Below are positions 25,579 to 34,534 of a DNA stretch of 64,000 bases, piece by piece. Each line of letters begins with the position of its first letter. Within the stretch, counting starts at the first letter, position 1. Source of the DNA: Paenibacillus tepidiphilus (GTDB lineage Bacteria; Bacillota; Bacilli; Paenibacillales; Paenibacillaceae); assembly GCF_008635795.1 (NCBI RefSeq), contig NZ_VWRQ01000001.1, forward strand, positions 310,001-374,000. The letters are read 5' to 3'. The notes beneath the pieces are model-generated. The model made no database searches and was not told where the DNA came from. It worked only from the letters and a program-made list of their open reading frames with translations. A program made the translations under genes and the position numbers.

Positions 25579-26231
25579 TGAAAATCCTCCTTGGCGCTGA
25601 GATCGCTGCAGTACACGGAACTGCCTACCCTGGAGCCGGGCGCAACTGTCAGGCTTTGGCTGTAGCGGATTTCCCCGATATCGCAGCCCGGTCCTACCGT
25701 AATATCCGTTCCACAGACAAGTTCGGCCGTAGTGCGCTCCAGGCAGATGGTTTCCCCTTGAATCAGCCGGCAGGCCAGCCTGCGGAAAGGACCCATACTT
25801 AGCCCCAGCTTCGGAGAGGAGCGTCTGATGATAACCGGTCCGGCTGAAATCAGCTGCTCGGCCTTACATGTATTTCCCAGTACAATTTCGATTCTTTCGG
25901 TGGCATGAAGCTGCTGAAGCTTCACAGCACCTTTTGCAGCAAAGGTGATCGCCTGGATCGGCCCCGCTGACGACAGATAGCCCGCAGAGCGGACATGCTG
26001 CGCCTGCAGACGCTGCACACGCAGACTTCCCAAATTCTCTACGCTCTCCGAATAGCAAGCCTCCGCAATGCTGCATTCGCCGGATACCTTGAGCAGTGCA
26101 GTTGCTAAGGTGCTGTTGACTTTCAGATGACCGGTCACATGTATGGATGCCGCGCGGATAGGGTCCCGGGAGATGAGCGAGCCTCTGACCTTCAGGGGAG
26201 CCTCGCCTTCGACCGAAGTATGCCTATACAA
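25575..26231 (-). CDS. polymer-forming (bactofilin-like) protein
   Basis: 218 residues from a TTG at 26231, placed by AAAGGCGG 8 bases upstream; the longer open frame to 26366 begins in hydrophobic, AT-rich sequence with no ribosome site. The protein is a run of short beta-strands with Gly/Ala turns (APLKVRGSLISRDPIRAASI; GHLKVNSTLATALLKVSGEC; VGPGCDIGEIRYSQSLTVAP), the pattern of right-handed beta-helix bactofilins and of the B. subtilis YhbE/YhbF proteins. A cytoskeletal or scaffold role is inferred. Coupled to a small membrane protein downstream. Confidence 0.65.
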   Translation of the reverse strand: MYRHTSVEGEAPLKVRGSLISRDPIRAASIHVTGHLKVNSTLATALLKVSGECSIAEACYSESVENLGSLRVQRLQAQHVRSAGYLSSAGPIQAITFAAKGAVKLQQLHATERIEIVLGNTCKAEQLISAGPVIIRRSSPKLGLSMGPFRRLACRLIQGETICLERTTAELVCGTDITVGPGCDIGEIRYSQSLTVAPGSRVGSSVYCSDLSAKEDFQ

Positions 26232-26311
26232 GGGATAGACCGCCTTTCTGAAATTTATTTTAACAATTAAAATATATAACAGATATAATATATAGTAAAA
26301 ATAATATGTTA

Positions 26312-26340
26312 TAAAAAAAACGCCCCGGCAAAGGAGGCGA
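26312..26340 (-). terminator. intrinsic terminator after the MarR gene
   Basis: CGCCTCC pairs with GGGGCG (one mismatch) over a short loop and is followed on the minus strand by TTTTTTTT. It separates the MarR gene from the polymer-forming protein gene. Confidence 0.8.
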
Positions 26341-26355
26341 TGTACATTAAGGATT

Positions 26356-26775
26356 CTACCGGACAATGCCGTTCATCAGCTCATGAATCTGCTGCAGATT
26401 GTCCGTAATCCGCTTAAGCTCTTCGGCGGAGAAACGGTCGAACAGCCGTAATATCCGCTGTTCGCCCTCGCCGGTGAGCGCAATATTGACTACTCTGCGG
26501 TCTTCCTTGGTCCGGACCCGTTCAATAAGGCCGGCATTCTCCAGCTTGTCGCACATGACCGATGCGGCGCCTGCCGTAATGAGAAAGCGCTCCGAAATAT
26601 CGGTAATGTTCAAGCTGCCGGCGAGGCGGAGCTGGAACATCAGCATGATTTGATTCACGGAGAGCGATTCCCCGCGGGTAATCATCTCCATAAAGGCCTG
26701 CGATTTCCGCTGCACCTCGGCCATGGCCACCATTACGTTGTCCAGGGCCTGCGGGTTCACATGTTCTGTACTCAT
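26356..26775 (-). CDS. MarR-family transcriptional regulator
   Basis: 139 residues from the ATG at 26775 behind GGAG. The winged-helix core is clear: LSVNQIMLMFQLRLAGSLNI, ISERFLITAGAASVMCDKLE and the wing LIERVRTKEDRRVVNIALTG. MarR proteins are dimeric repressors of drug efflux or stress genes. The divergent gene is the receiverless OmpR-type regulator at 26961, the nearest possible target. Confidence 0.88.
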   Translation of the reverse strand: MSTEHVNPQALDNVMVAMAEVQRKSQAFMEMITRGESLSVNQIMLMFQLRLAGSLNITDISERFLITAGAASVMCDKLENAGLIERVRTKEDRRVVNIALTGEGEQRILRLFDRFSAEELKRITDNLQQIHELMNGIVR

Positions 26776-26960
26776 AAATACGCTCCATAGGTTATAGTTT
26801 CTCAACTATATAGAAGCTGTTACCAGGCTGTCAAGTAGAGTGGGCAGAGGCCGCCATTCAGAGTCTTCCAAAGTGAGACCGTTGTTGCTATAGTGTTTTT
26901 ATAATAGAAGTCATTAGCTGACCGGTGTACATAAATTGGAATGAGGAACGGGGAATCACG

Positions 26961-28115
26961 ATGGAAGTGGAATGGCTGGAAGCGGAATTGACAATCGTGG
27001 CAGGCGGAGAGGCCGTGGAGCTGCTGCCCAAAGAGTTCGCACTGCTGCGCTTTCTGTACCGGGGCAGGGGGCGCGTCTTTAGCCGGGAGCAGCTGCTTGA
27101 TCAGGTATGGCCGCTGGAATATCCGGTAGAGCGTACGGTGGATGACCATATCTACCGCCTCCGCAAGAAGCTGGCCAAGCTGAACGGAATGGAGATTAAG
27201 ACTGTCCGAGGGTTTGGCTACAGTCTAAGCATGCCGGCTTCAGCGGCCGGAGCCATAGCCAAGCCTACCGTGAAGGATGCAGGACTGCATGAGATGATGC
27301 ACGGACTGCTGGGAACCTATCATAAATACGGCCAGGGCCACTCCATGCTCACCTTGGCGCGCCAGCAGGATGCTTTGGGTTATGAGCTGGACACTTTCTA
27401 TCAGGTGTGCGTGCATTTTGTGCAGGGAGACCTGGAATGGTTGCTGTATACCGGTGAGGTGGAGCTGAAGGAACGGGTCTATTATCTGTTGCTGTGTTAT
27501 CTCTTCGGCGAGGGTGCTCCCGGGGACAAGCTGGCGTTCTGCGAGGAGGTGCTGGAGTGCCGCAGGCTTCCTGAACTGCAGCATGAGGAGCTCTACATTC
27601 TGAATATTCTGCAGCTGTATGTACTCGCCGGAGAGCCGTACAAGGCCATAGAACGCTTGAAAGTGACATATGATGTGATTGCCGCACCGGAATATATCGA
27701 GTTCATTCCGGTTACAGCCATTTCGGAAATGGCTGTACATATTCTTGCCGGTACAGCCGACGCGCAGGTGAAGGAGCTGGCAGAGAAGGTGGACCGGATT
27801 CTCGGGGAGCAGCCGTATTTGCGAGAAATCGGCCAATATCATGTGGTACAGGGATTATGGCGCATGCGCCAGGAGGCCCCGGGGGAAGCGGAGAAGCTGT
27901 TCGACGAAGGGCTGCAGGTACTGGAGCTGAGCGGCTTTGTGCCGCTGCGGATCTATGCGCTGCAGCAGATTGTTTATTACTGTGTCTTGTTCTCCAATGA
28001 AGCACTGAAAGCCAAATATACGAAGCTTCTGGAGGCGGAACAGGAGCGGATGGGCCTTTCCCGGCTGCAGCAGCCCCTGGAGGCCCTGCTGCGGAAGTCG
28101 CTGCTCACCCTCTGA
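26961..28115 (+). CDS. OmpR/PhoB-type DNA-binding protein with a long helical C-terminal domain, no receiver
   Basis: 384 residues from the ATG at 26961. Residues about 1-95 form an OmpR-type winged helix (LLPKEFALLRFLYRGRGRVF, SREQLLDQVWPLEYPVERTV, DDHIYRLRKKL, TVRGFGYSL) placed at the N-terminus, where response regulators would instead carry a receiver. Residues 115-384 are all-helical and TPR-like (YHKYGQGHSMLTLARQQDAL; ELYILNILQLYVLAGEPYKA). The arrangement resembles a SARP/BTAD-like regulator without phosphorylation control. The MFS exporter gene starts 73 bases downstream on the same strand and is a likely target or operon partner. Confidence 0.8.
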   Translation: MEVEWLEAELTIVAGGEAVELLPKEFALLRFLYRGRGRVFSREQLLDQVWPLEYPVERTVDDHIYRLRKKLAKLNGMEIKTVRGFGYSLSMPASAAGAIAKPTVKDAGLHEMMHGLLGTYHKYGQGHSMLTLARQQDALGYELDTFYQVCVHFVQGDLEWLLYTGEVELKERVYYLLLCYLFGEGAPGDKLAFCEEVLECRRLPELQHEELYILNILQLYVLAGEPYKAIERLKVTYDVIAAPEYIEFIPVTAISEMAVHILAGTADAQVKELAEKVDRILGEQPYLREIGQYHVVQGLWRMRQEAPGEAEKLFDEGLQVLELSGFVPLRIYALQQIVYYCVLFSNEALKAKYTKLLEAEQERMGLSRLQQPLEALLRKSLLTL

Positions 28116-28188
28116 TATTCCTCTGATATTTCTCCTATACAGTAACAAGCATGATCTGCATGACTTGCGCTGCTAAATGGAGGAATGA

Positions 28189-29475
28189 ATGATGACTCGT
28201 ATTCTTACAAAAAATGCCGACAGCCTGCTGCATAACAAGGTATACACACGCGTGTATACCGCATTCGCCACGGCAACCTTCGGCGACTGGTTCGACACCC
28301 TGGCCATCCAGGTGCTGGTCGGGTACCGCTGGCAGGCCAGCCCGGTGATGCTGGGACTGATTCCGGTGGCGGTGGCGCTGCCCGGCATCCTGCTGGGGGC
28401 GCTGGCGGGGAGCGTTGCCGACAGATTCAACAAGCTGAAGCTGATGCGCATCTGCGATCTGCTCACCGCGCTGATGACGGTGCTGATCCTGTTTGCGCCG
28501 AGTATGTACTGGCTGCTGCCGCTGCTTGCGCTGCGTTCCGCGCTCTCCACCCTGAATGTGCCGGCACAGCAGTCGCTGACCCGCAGCATTGTCCGCGAAG
28601 ATCAGCTTATGCAGGCTTCATCGCTGAACGGGATCGTGAACCAGGGCTCCAAGATTGCCGGGCCGCTGCTCGGCGGCCTTGCCCTGTCGCTTCTCTCTCC
28701 GCAGTGGTGCATTCTGCTGAACAGCATTCTGCGGCTGGGCTCCTTCATGCTGCTGCTCACGGTCAAAAATACACCGGCTGCCGGAGAAGGTCCAAGCGGC
28801 GGGGAAGAGGAACATATTCCGCTGCGCAGGATGTGGATTGAGGGCTGGGTATTCATCTTCCGCAGCAGGCTGCTCTTGAATACGCTGCTGTTCGGTCTGT
28901 TGGGCTCACTGGCGCTTCAGATGATCGATTTTCAGTTTACCAGCCTGTTCCGGCTGCTTGCCCCGCAGCAGGAGGGGCTGCTGGGCTGGATGGTGGCTGC
29001 CTCGGGCGTAACGGCCGTAGCCACGATTCTGGCGATGAATAAGGTGAACCGGAACAAGGGCTACGGCCTGCTGCTGGGCGGCGGAGAGCTGCTGATTGGT
29101 CTCTCGGTGGCAGGCTTTGGACTGCTTCAGCCGGGAACGGCAGTCTACCCGGTACTGCTGCTGGGTGCTGTGCTCGGTGTCGGCAACGGTATCCTTATGA
29201 TTACCTTCAATTATTGTCTGCAAAAAGAAACGCCGCCGCATATGATCGGCCGGGTATTCGGAATTCAGAATACCGTACTCAGCGCCATAATGATTATCGC
29301 GCCGCTGCTGGGAGGGCTGCTTGTTCAGGCCTCCGGGCCATCCAGCATCTTTACGATCATCGGAACGGTAGTGGCTGTTCTCGGTATAGGCGCCATTCTG
29401 CTCAGCCGGGTGCTGTGGCCTGAAGCCAAGCCTGCCGCACATGCTGAAGTTCCGGCTACAGAGTATCTCGGCTAA
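28189..29475 (+). CDS. MFS exporter (macrolide/multidrug efflux type)
   Basis: 428 residues, ATG at 28189 or 28192 behind GGAGGA. Twelve hydrophobic segments can be traced; the N-terminus FGDWFDTLAIQVLVGYRWQA and the loop LAGSVADRFNKLKLMRICDL match the DHA3/MefA-like drug:H+ antiporter group. The first 25 codons contain a perfect palindrome at 28239-28260. It probably belongs with the transcription factor gene 73 bases upstream. Substrate not predictable. Confidence 0.82.
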   Translation: MMTRILTKNADSLLHNKVYTRVYTAFATATFGDWFDTLAIQVLVGYRWQASPVMLGLIPVAVALPGILLGALAGSVADRFNKLKLMRICDLLTALMTVLILFAPSMYWLLPLLALRSALSTLNVPAQQSLTRSIVREDQLMQASSLNGIVNQGSKIAGPLLGGLALSLLSPQWCILLNSILRLGSFMLLLTVKNTPAAGEGPSGGEEEHIPLRRMWIEGWVFIFRSRLLLNTLLFGLLGSLALQMIDFQFTSLFRLLAPQQEGLLGWMVAASGVTAVATILAMNKVNRNKGYGLLLGGGELLIGLSVAGFGLLQPGTAVYPVLLLGAVLGVGNGILMITFNYCLQKETPPHMIGRVFGIQNTVLSAIMIIAPLLGGLLVQASGPSSIFTIIGTVVAVLGIGAILLSRVLWPEAKPAAHAEVPATEYLG

Positions 29476-29521
29476 TATTTCACCAGATTCAGCGAAGCTG
29501 TATAAGATCACAAGAACAAGA

Positions 29522-29570
29522 GCCGAGCCATAATTCTCCCTTCACCGGAGGATTATGGCTCGGCGTTTTG
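29522..29570 (+). terminator. intrinsic terminator after the MFS gene
   Basis: GCCGAGCCATAAT pairs perfectly with ATTATGGCTCGGC (13 bp) and is followed by GTTTTG. Confidence 0.85.
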
Positions 29571-29629
29571 CTGCACCACGGCTGCTTTTCCCCGGTTATA
29601 AATTTTATAACAGCAAACTTTATATCTTT

Positions 29630-29659
29630 TTGGTAAGCTATGGAATGCTTGTTTATAAT
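29630..29659 (+). promoter_or_regulatory. sigma-A-type promoter for the secreted beta-propeller-like protein
   Basis: TTGGTA at 29630-29635, an 18-base spacer and a perfect TATAAT at 29654-29659, about 30 bases before the start codon. Confidence 0.7.
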
Positions 29660-29690
29660 AGCCGGGGGATAGAAGGAGAGATTTGCATTG

Positions 29691-30899
29691 ATGAGAAAAG
29701 TATGGAGTCTTCTGATTGTACTGATAGTTATTGCAGCTCCGTTAGACCATAAGCCCGCTTCAGCTGAAGCGGCGGTTCCGGATACAGGATTGCAGCAGTC
29801 ATTGGAGCAGCAAGACCCGATCGACTTTGTTGTCGCTACGGATGAGTATAATTATTTGGGAACGGCCAACGGACTTCTGTACTTCAAGGCGCCTCTTTGG
29901 AGTAAGAATCCGCGTAATGCCAAGGGGCAGCTGCTGCAGGAGTATGTCATTACCGTCAATGCCAAGACCAATAAGGTGGAGTGGAAGCTTCCGATTTATG
30001 GGGGGTTCAAATTCGTGGAGCGTACTTTTTTTGATAAGGCAGGTAATTTGTATAGTGTAGTTGGAGCGGGGTTAAAGCAATCCTCCAATGAGACGTTTCT
30101 CTATTCCATTAGTCCAAAGGGGACAATGAACTGGCAGACGTTATTCCCCGACACGCTTGAGATTGACGGTCTGATCAATAATAAATTGTTTGTACATGGC
30201 CGAACCACCGTCTACGCAGTGAATCTGAACGGTACAGTGGCCTGGAGTAAGAGCTTCGAAAGGAAAAAAATGCAGGCTTCCCATGATGTCGGCGGGGTTA
30301 CCTCGAATGAAATATTGACGCTCAAATATAATTCGCAGCATAAAGCAGTATCTTTTGATGTGCTGGACTGGAATCTAAAGACAAAATTAAGCTATCCGCT
30401 AACTGCGAGCAGTACAGTTGAACAATCGCTCAAGCTGAACAAGGAGATCTATATCCTCAAAATAAAGAAATCCGAGAGCACCACGCTGCTGGCCGCTATA
30501 GGAACAGACGGGAAACAGAAATGGACTAAGGGGATTGATCCGACCACGAAGCAAATCTATATTTTGGACGGCAAGCTCTTATTCGCCAATAATAAAGGAT
30601 TCTATGTGCTGAATGGCAACGGCGAACAATTGAATCATACCCCGCTTGCTCCAATGCCTTATAAAGGATTTGGCTACAGAGTAAGGATGGATGACAAGTA
30701 CATTTCTATTTCGTTTGATGGCAGAATACAAACAAAAACTGCGCTGACAGTATTGGACCGGAAAAGCTACAAAATGCTGTATTCATTCGCCTATCCGCTC
30801 CAAGTAGAAGGACAACCAGCGATCCACTATGATGATATTTTCTTTACTCAGGACAGGTTCTTCAGAGTCTATGACAATCAGCTCATTCCGTTTAAATAA
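29691..30899 (+). CDS. secreted protein, probable PQQ/WD40-like beta-propeller
   Basis: About 402 residues. ATG at 29691; the preceding TTG (29688) is an equally spaced alternative after AAGGAG. A signal peptide (VWSLLIVLIVIAAPL, cleavage near SAEA 27) is followed by repeated strand-turn units in which a value is taken from a key and compared (YLGTANGLLYFKAP; VYAVNLNGTVAWSKSF; LLAAIGTDGKQKWTKG; FYVLNGNGEQL), the pattern of PQQ-like propellers. No enzymatic residues were identified. The gene has its own promoter and terminator. Confidence 0.7.
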   Translation: MRKVWSLLIVLIVIAAPLDHKPASAEAAVPDTGLQQSLEQQDPIDFVVATDEYNYLGTANGLLYFKAPLWSKNPRNAKGQLLQEYVITVNAKTNKVEWKLPIYGGFKFVERTFFDKAGNLYSVVGAGLKQSSNETFLYSISPKGTMNWQTLFPDTLEIDGLINNKLFVHGRTTVYAVNLNGTVAWSKSFERKKMQASHDVGGVTSNEILTLKYNSQHKAVSFDVLDWNLKTKLSYPLTASSTVEQSLKLNKEIYILKIKKSESTTLLAAIGTDGKQKWTKGIDPTTKQIYILDGKLLFANNKGFYVLNGNGEQLNHTPLAPMPYKGFGYRVRMDDKYISISFDGRIQTKTALTVLDRKSYKMLYSFAYPLQVEGQPAIHYDDIFFTQDRFFRVYDNQLIPFK

Positions 30900-30911
30900 A
30901 ATCCAGACCCG

Positions 30912-30937
30912 AAGCCCGTGCGCCCGCACGGGCTTTT
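30912..30937 (+). terminator. intrinsic terminator
   Basis: AAGCCCGTGC-GCCC-GCACGGGCTT, followed by TT and a GC-rich run; a 10-bp stem right after the propeller gene's stop. Confidence 0.78.
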
Positions 30938-31066
30938 GCGGTGCGGCGTAACGGTCGTCCCGGATATTCCCTCCCTGCTTGTCATGCCCGTCTGCATATT
31001 GGGGCCAAGTCCCTCATAGACATGTACTAATCAATGCTTCACAAAACAGGTTAAGGGGATGATGGC

Positions 31067-32152
31067 ATGCGCCGGATCACATGGGTACTCGCAATCATTA
31101 TGAGCGTGGCCCTGATTATGACGGGATGCGGAAAGAAGGACGCCGCTTCCGTAGTCAAGGATTTGAATGACATCTCAGACAAGCTGGAGAGCAAGCAGGG
31201 AGCCTATCAGGGAGCGGGCACCATGACCCTGTATACCGGCGAACAGCCGCAGGAGTACAAGGTCGACGTCTCGTACAAGAATCCGGCATATTACCGGATC
31301 AGCCTCACCAGTGTGCAGAAGGATGTGACCCAGATTGTGCTGCGCAACGATGACGGTGTGTTCGTGCTGACGCCGAGCCTCGGGAAGAGCTTCCGCTTCC
31401 AGAGCGACTGGCCGGACGATCAGGGGCAGGTCTACCTGTACCAGACGCTGCTGCGTGGCATTATCTCCGACCAGAACCGCCAGTTCGTCGAGGACGGGGA
31501 CAATTATGTGTTCGAGGTGGCGGCCAATTACCAGAGCAGCGCCCTGGTACGCCAGAAGATCTGGCTGGGCAAAAAGGATTATCAGCCGAAGCAGGTGCAG
31601 GTCTCCGATTCCGAAGCCAAGGTGGTCGTGGATGTGAAGTTCGACACCTTCAGCTTTGATCCGGAGTTCACCAAGGATTCCTTTGATATGCAGCGCAACA
31701 TGACAGGCGGCTCCGCTTCGGAAAGCACTGTAGCCGAGGTAGATGAGAACGGCAACCCGCTTCCGGCCACAGAGAACGGGGAAGCTGCCGATGAACCAGC
31801 CGCCGCCGAGCCGGGTGATTTCGGCATCATCGAACCGGAATATGTTCCGGCCGGCGTGGAATTCAAGGACAGCCACAAAATTGAGAACAGCAAGGACCAC
31901 TCCGTGCTGATCCGGTATGACGGAATTTACCAGTACACCATTATCGAGAGCCGTCCGCTGGACCGGACTGTCTCGCTGGCTCCGCAGACGGTAGTGGATA
32001 TGGGCTTCGCCGTAGGGATGCTCAGCGGCGAGGAGCAGCAGACGCTGACCTGGATGAGCGATGGCGTGGAGTTCCGGATCACAAGCGCCAATCTGCCGCT
32101 GGATGAAATGATGCAAATTGCCGCTTCTATGGACGGACAATCGGGTAAGTAA
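31067..32152 (+). CDS. ydcC: LolA-like lipoprotein, sporulation-associated YdcC family
   Basis: 361 residues with a lipoprotein signal peptide (lipobox MTGCG near residue 20). The mature protein has a LolA/LppX-like curved sheet in its N-terminal part (QGAGTMTLYTGEQPQEYKVD; RNDDGVFVLTPSLGKSFRFQ) and a DUF4367-like C-terminal part (HSVLIRYDGIYQYTIIESRP). It is placed exactly as in B. subtilis, just upstream of the alanine racemase and toxin-antitoxin genes. There ydcC belongs to the sigma-E mother-cell regulon; transfer of that role is inference. A long hairpin terminator follows. Confidence 0.85.
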   Translation: MRRITWVLAIIMSVALIMTGCGKKDAASVVKDLNDISDKLESKQGAYQGAGTMTLYTGEQPQEYKVDVSYKNPAYYRISLTSVQKDVTQIVLRNDDGVFVLTPSLGKSFRFQSDWPDDQGQVYLYQTLLRGIISDQNRQFVEDGDNYVFEVAANYQSSALVRQKIWLGKKDYQPKQVQVSDSEAKVVVDVKFDTFSFDPEFTKDSFDMQRNMTGGSASESTVAEVDENGNPLPATENGEAADEPAAAEPGDFGIIEPEYVPAGVEFKDSHKIENSKDHSVLIRYDGIYQYTIIESRPLDRTVSLAPQTVVDMGFAVGMLSGEEQQTLTWMSDGVEFRITSANLPLDEMMQIAASMDGQSGK

Positions 32153-32160
32153 ATATCAGC

Positions 32161-32216
32161 AGCGGATACTGCGCCGGGCGGGGAGATTCCCTGCGGCGAG
32201 CCGTATCCGCTTTTTT
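32161..32216 (+). terminator. intrinsic terminator between ydcC and alr
   Basis: AGCGGATAC pairs with GTATCCGCT around an inner GCGCCG/CGGCG stem, followed by TTTTTTCTTC. It shows that alr starts a new transcript. Confidence 0.85.
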
Positions 32217-32333
32217 CTTCAGACGGCCGAGATTGACAGTGTCTCTCCTTAGCATTACCATTGGCAGTAAGACTATAATCTAATGCTTTAATGCAGAGAT
32301 GTTTTACTACAAGCTAAGAAGGTGACAGGGAAA

Positions 32334-33533
32334 GTGCAAGCAAGCTATCGACCTACAGTTGCCGAGATCAATCTGGACGACTTGCGTGCCAATTACGAAG
32401 CCTTCCGGGGCGCGCTGCCTGCGGAGACCAAGTTTATGGGATGCGTCAAAGGAAATGCGTATGGCCACGGTGCAGTGGAAGTAACGCGGGAGCTGGAAAG
32501 GCTGGGCGCGGATTATGTCAGCGTAGCCTTTTTGGATGAGGCATTGGAGCTGCGTCAGGCGGGAATACTGATTCCTATACTGGTGCTTGGCTACACCTCT
32601 CCGGAAGGCATTGCCGTTGCCTGGAAGAACAACGTGACCGTAACACTGTTCACACCGGATGTGCTGGAGGCGATCAAGCGGCTTCCGGATGATCCGCAGC
32701 ACCGGCTGAAGGTGCACATCAAGATTGACAGCGGGATGGGCCGGCTGGGATTGCTTCCACCGGATGCCCCCGATTTCATCGCTGAAGTGCAGCGGACAGC
32801 GCAAGCGGAGCTGGAGGGAATGTTTACCCATTTTGCCAGGGCAGATGAAGAAGACAAAGACTATACACTGATGCAGTACCGACGGTTCATGAACGTGGCG
32901 GACACGCTTCGGGACAGACAGATCCACATCCCGATCATACATACGGGCAATAGCGCTACGGCCATTGATACACCTCTTCTATCCAGTAACATGGTGCGTG
33001 TAGGCATAAGCTTGTACGGATTTTATCCTTCAACAGAGGTGAACCACGAGCGTGTGGCTCTACACCCGGTAATGACGCTGAAGACCCGGGCGGTCTATGT
33101 CAAGACACTGCCGCCGGATTGGGGAATCAGCTACGGCACCCGGTACTTTACGGGCGGCGAGGAGCGGATCGCTACGCTGCCGGTAGGGTACGCAGACGGA
33201 TATTCCCGCATGCTGACAGGCAAAGCGGAGGTGCTAATACGCGGACGCCGCGTTCCGGTCGTCGGAACCATCTGCATGGACCAGTGTATGGTAACGCTCA
33301 AACCTTTCGCTGAAGAAGCGAACCAAATTCAAGCCGGCGAAGAGGTTGTACTCATCGGACGCCAGGGCGCCGAAGCTATTACAGCGGATGAACTGGCGCT
33401 TCATCTGGGCACGATCCACTACGAAGTGATTTGCATGCTGGCTCACCGGGTTCCCCGCGTATATGTGCGGCAGAACGCCATTCCTAATCTGGTGAATCCC
33501 CTGCTTCAACGTGAATGCTCTGATTCATATTGA
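32334..33533 (+). CDS. alr: alanine racemase
   Basis: 399 residues. GTG at 32334 is chosen over the GTG at 32322 because AAGGTGA just upstream pairs with the 16S tail at correct spacing only for the later codon. The PLP-binding Lys39 is in MGCVKGNAYGHG, an Ala-to-Gly variant of the usual VKANAYGHG. The second catalytic base Tyr is in WGISYGTRYF (about residue 262), with the phosphate-binding VRVGISLYG upstream. It makes D-alanine for the cell wall. Neighbours ydcC and ndoAI-ndoA reproduce the B. subtilis order. Confidence 0.95.
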   Translation: MQASYRPTVAEINLDDLRANYEAFRGALPAETKFMGCVKGNAYGHGAVEVTRELERLGADYVSVAFLDEALELRQAGILIPILVLGYTSPEGIAVAWKNNVTVTLFTPDVLEAIKRLPDDPQHRLKVHIKIDSGMGRLGLLPPDAPDFIAEVQRTAQAELEGMFTHFARADEEDKDYTLMQYRRFMNVADTLRDRQIHIPIIHTGNSATAIDTPLLSSNMVRVGISLYGFYPSTEVNHERVALHPVMTLKTRAVYVKTLPPDWGISYGTRYFTGGEERIATLPVGYADGYSRMLTGKAEVLIRGRRVPVVGTICMDQCMVTLKPFAEEANQIQAGEEVVLIGRQGAEAITADELALHLGTIHYEVICMLAHRVPRVYVRQNAIPNLVNPLLQRECSDSY

Positions 33534-33730
33534 CATGTACAAGGAACGACAAAAGGAAATAATTCGTGCAGACAGGTGTGACTTATGGTCTATACGAACC
33601 GCCAAATGTAGTTTATAATGGGATGCAGCATACTTGATATACTGGCGGCATATATTCCTTGTATAAAATTCCTTGTATATTGTAACAATGGAACACAAGG
33701 GCAGTAGGTTTGTGGGGGTGGAACAAGAAG

Positions 33731-34012
33731 GTGGCCAATTTGCAAAGCACCAAAAGAATCATGATCAGCTTGCCCGATCATCTCTTGCAGGAAGTGGATG
33801 GGATCGCCCAAATGGAGAATTCTAACCGCAGTGAATTGATCAGGCAGGCCATGAAGCTGTACTTAAGCGAACGGAAGAAGCGCACGATCCGGGAGTCGAT
33901 GCAGCGCGGGTACATGGAAATGGCTAAGATCAATTTAACGATGGCATGCGAGGCATTCCTCGCGGAAGAAGATGCAGACAATACTCTGGGCCGCTTAGTA
34001 AGCGGGGTGTAG
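33731..34012 (+). CDS. ndoAI: ribbon-helix-helix antitoxin of the NdoA/MazF system
   Basis: 93 residues from a GTG at 33731 after GGGGGTGG. The N-terminus [20 protein letters not shown] and [19 protein letters not shown] form a CopG/MetJ-type ribbon-helix-helix DNA-binding fold; the C-terminal tail binds the toxin. The stop is 4 bases before the toxin's start, typical of coupled expression. In B. subtilis the protein neutralises the NdoA RNase and represses the pair. Confidence 0.92.
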   Translation: MANLQSTKRIMISLPDHLLQEVDGIAQMENSNRSELIRQAMKLYLSERKKRTIRESMQRGYMEMAKINLTMACEAFLAEEDADNTLGRLVSGV

Positions 34013-34016
34013 ATCA

Positions 34017-34367
34017 TTGATCGTTAAACGCGGCGACGTTTTTTTTGCCGACCTTTCGCCGGTTGTAGGTTCAGAGCAAGGCGGAGTAAGGCCGGTACTG
34101 GTCATTCAGAACGATATTGGCAATCGATTCAGCCCGACGGTGATTGTGGCGGCCATTACCGCCCAGATCCAGAAGGCCAAGCTGCCGACGCATGTGGAGA
34201 TTGATGCGGCTGCCCACGGCTTTGACCGCGATTCGGTCATTCTCCTGGAGCAGGTTCGGACAATTGACAAACAACGCTTAACGGATAAGATCACCCACCT
34301 GGACGAGGAAACAATGAAAAAGGTGGATGATTCGCTGCAAATCAGCCTTGGCCTGATTGATTTCTGA
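34017..34367 (+). CDS. ndoA: MazF-family endoribonuclease toxin
   Basis: 116 residues, the family's usual length, starting at TTG 34017. [20 protein letters not shown] followed by RPVLVIQND contains the catalytic Arg25, and AAITAQIQ contains Thr48, both at the same positions as the characterised B. subtilis enzyme, which cleaves mRNA at UACAU. The chain is intact with no missing motif. A terminator follows, so the toxin-antitoxin operon ends here instead of continuing into the sigB-regulating genes found in B. subtilis. Confidence 0.95.
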   Translation: MIVKRGDVFFADLSPVVGSEQGGVRPVLVIQNDIGNRFSPTVIVAAITAQIQKAKLPTHVEIDAAAHGFDRDSVILLEQVRTIDKQRLTDKITHLDEETMKKVDDSLQISLGLIDF

Positions 34368-34399
34368 GCACAGGCAGGGTAACCATATCAAATATGTAT

Positions 34400-34437
34400 T
34401 AAAGGGCGTACCTGTTTTTGCGGGTGCGCTCTTTTAA
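34400..34437 (+). terminator. terminator after the toxin gene
   Basis: TAAAGGGCGTACC pairs with GGGTGCGCTCTTTTA with one bulge, around CTGTTTTTGC. Confidence 0.7.
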
Positions 34438-34510
34438 TTAATAACAGCAAGGGGCCGAGGTGGCCTCCGGAAACAGAGCTTTCCTTAATAATTTTACGGT
34501 GATATAATTG

Positions 34511-34526
34511 GACCGGTTGGTCGGTT
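34511..34526. promoter_or_regulatory. TetR operator, autoregulatory copy
   Basis: GACCG-GTTGGT-CGGTT is a near-perfect inverted repeat with 5-base arms, directly after a TATAAT-like -10 (34503-34508) and just before the TetR start. The same motif occurs at 35198. Confidence 0.7.
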
Positions 34527-34534
34527 TATAGGGG

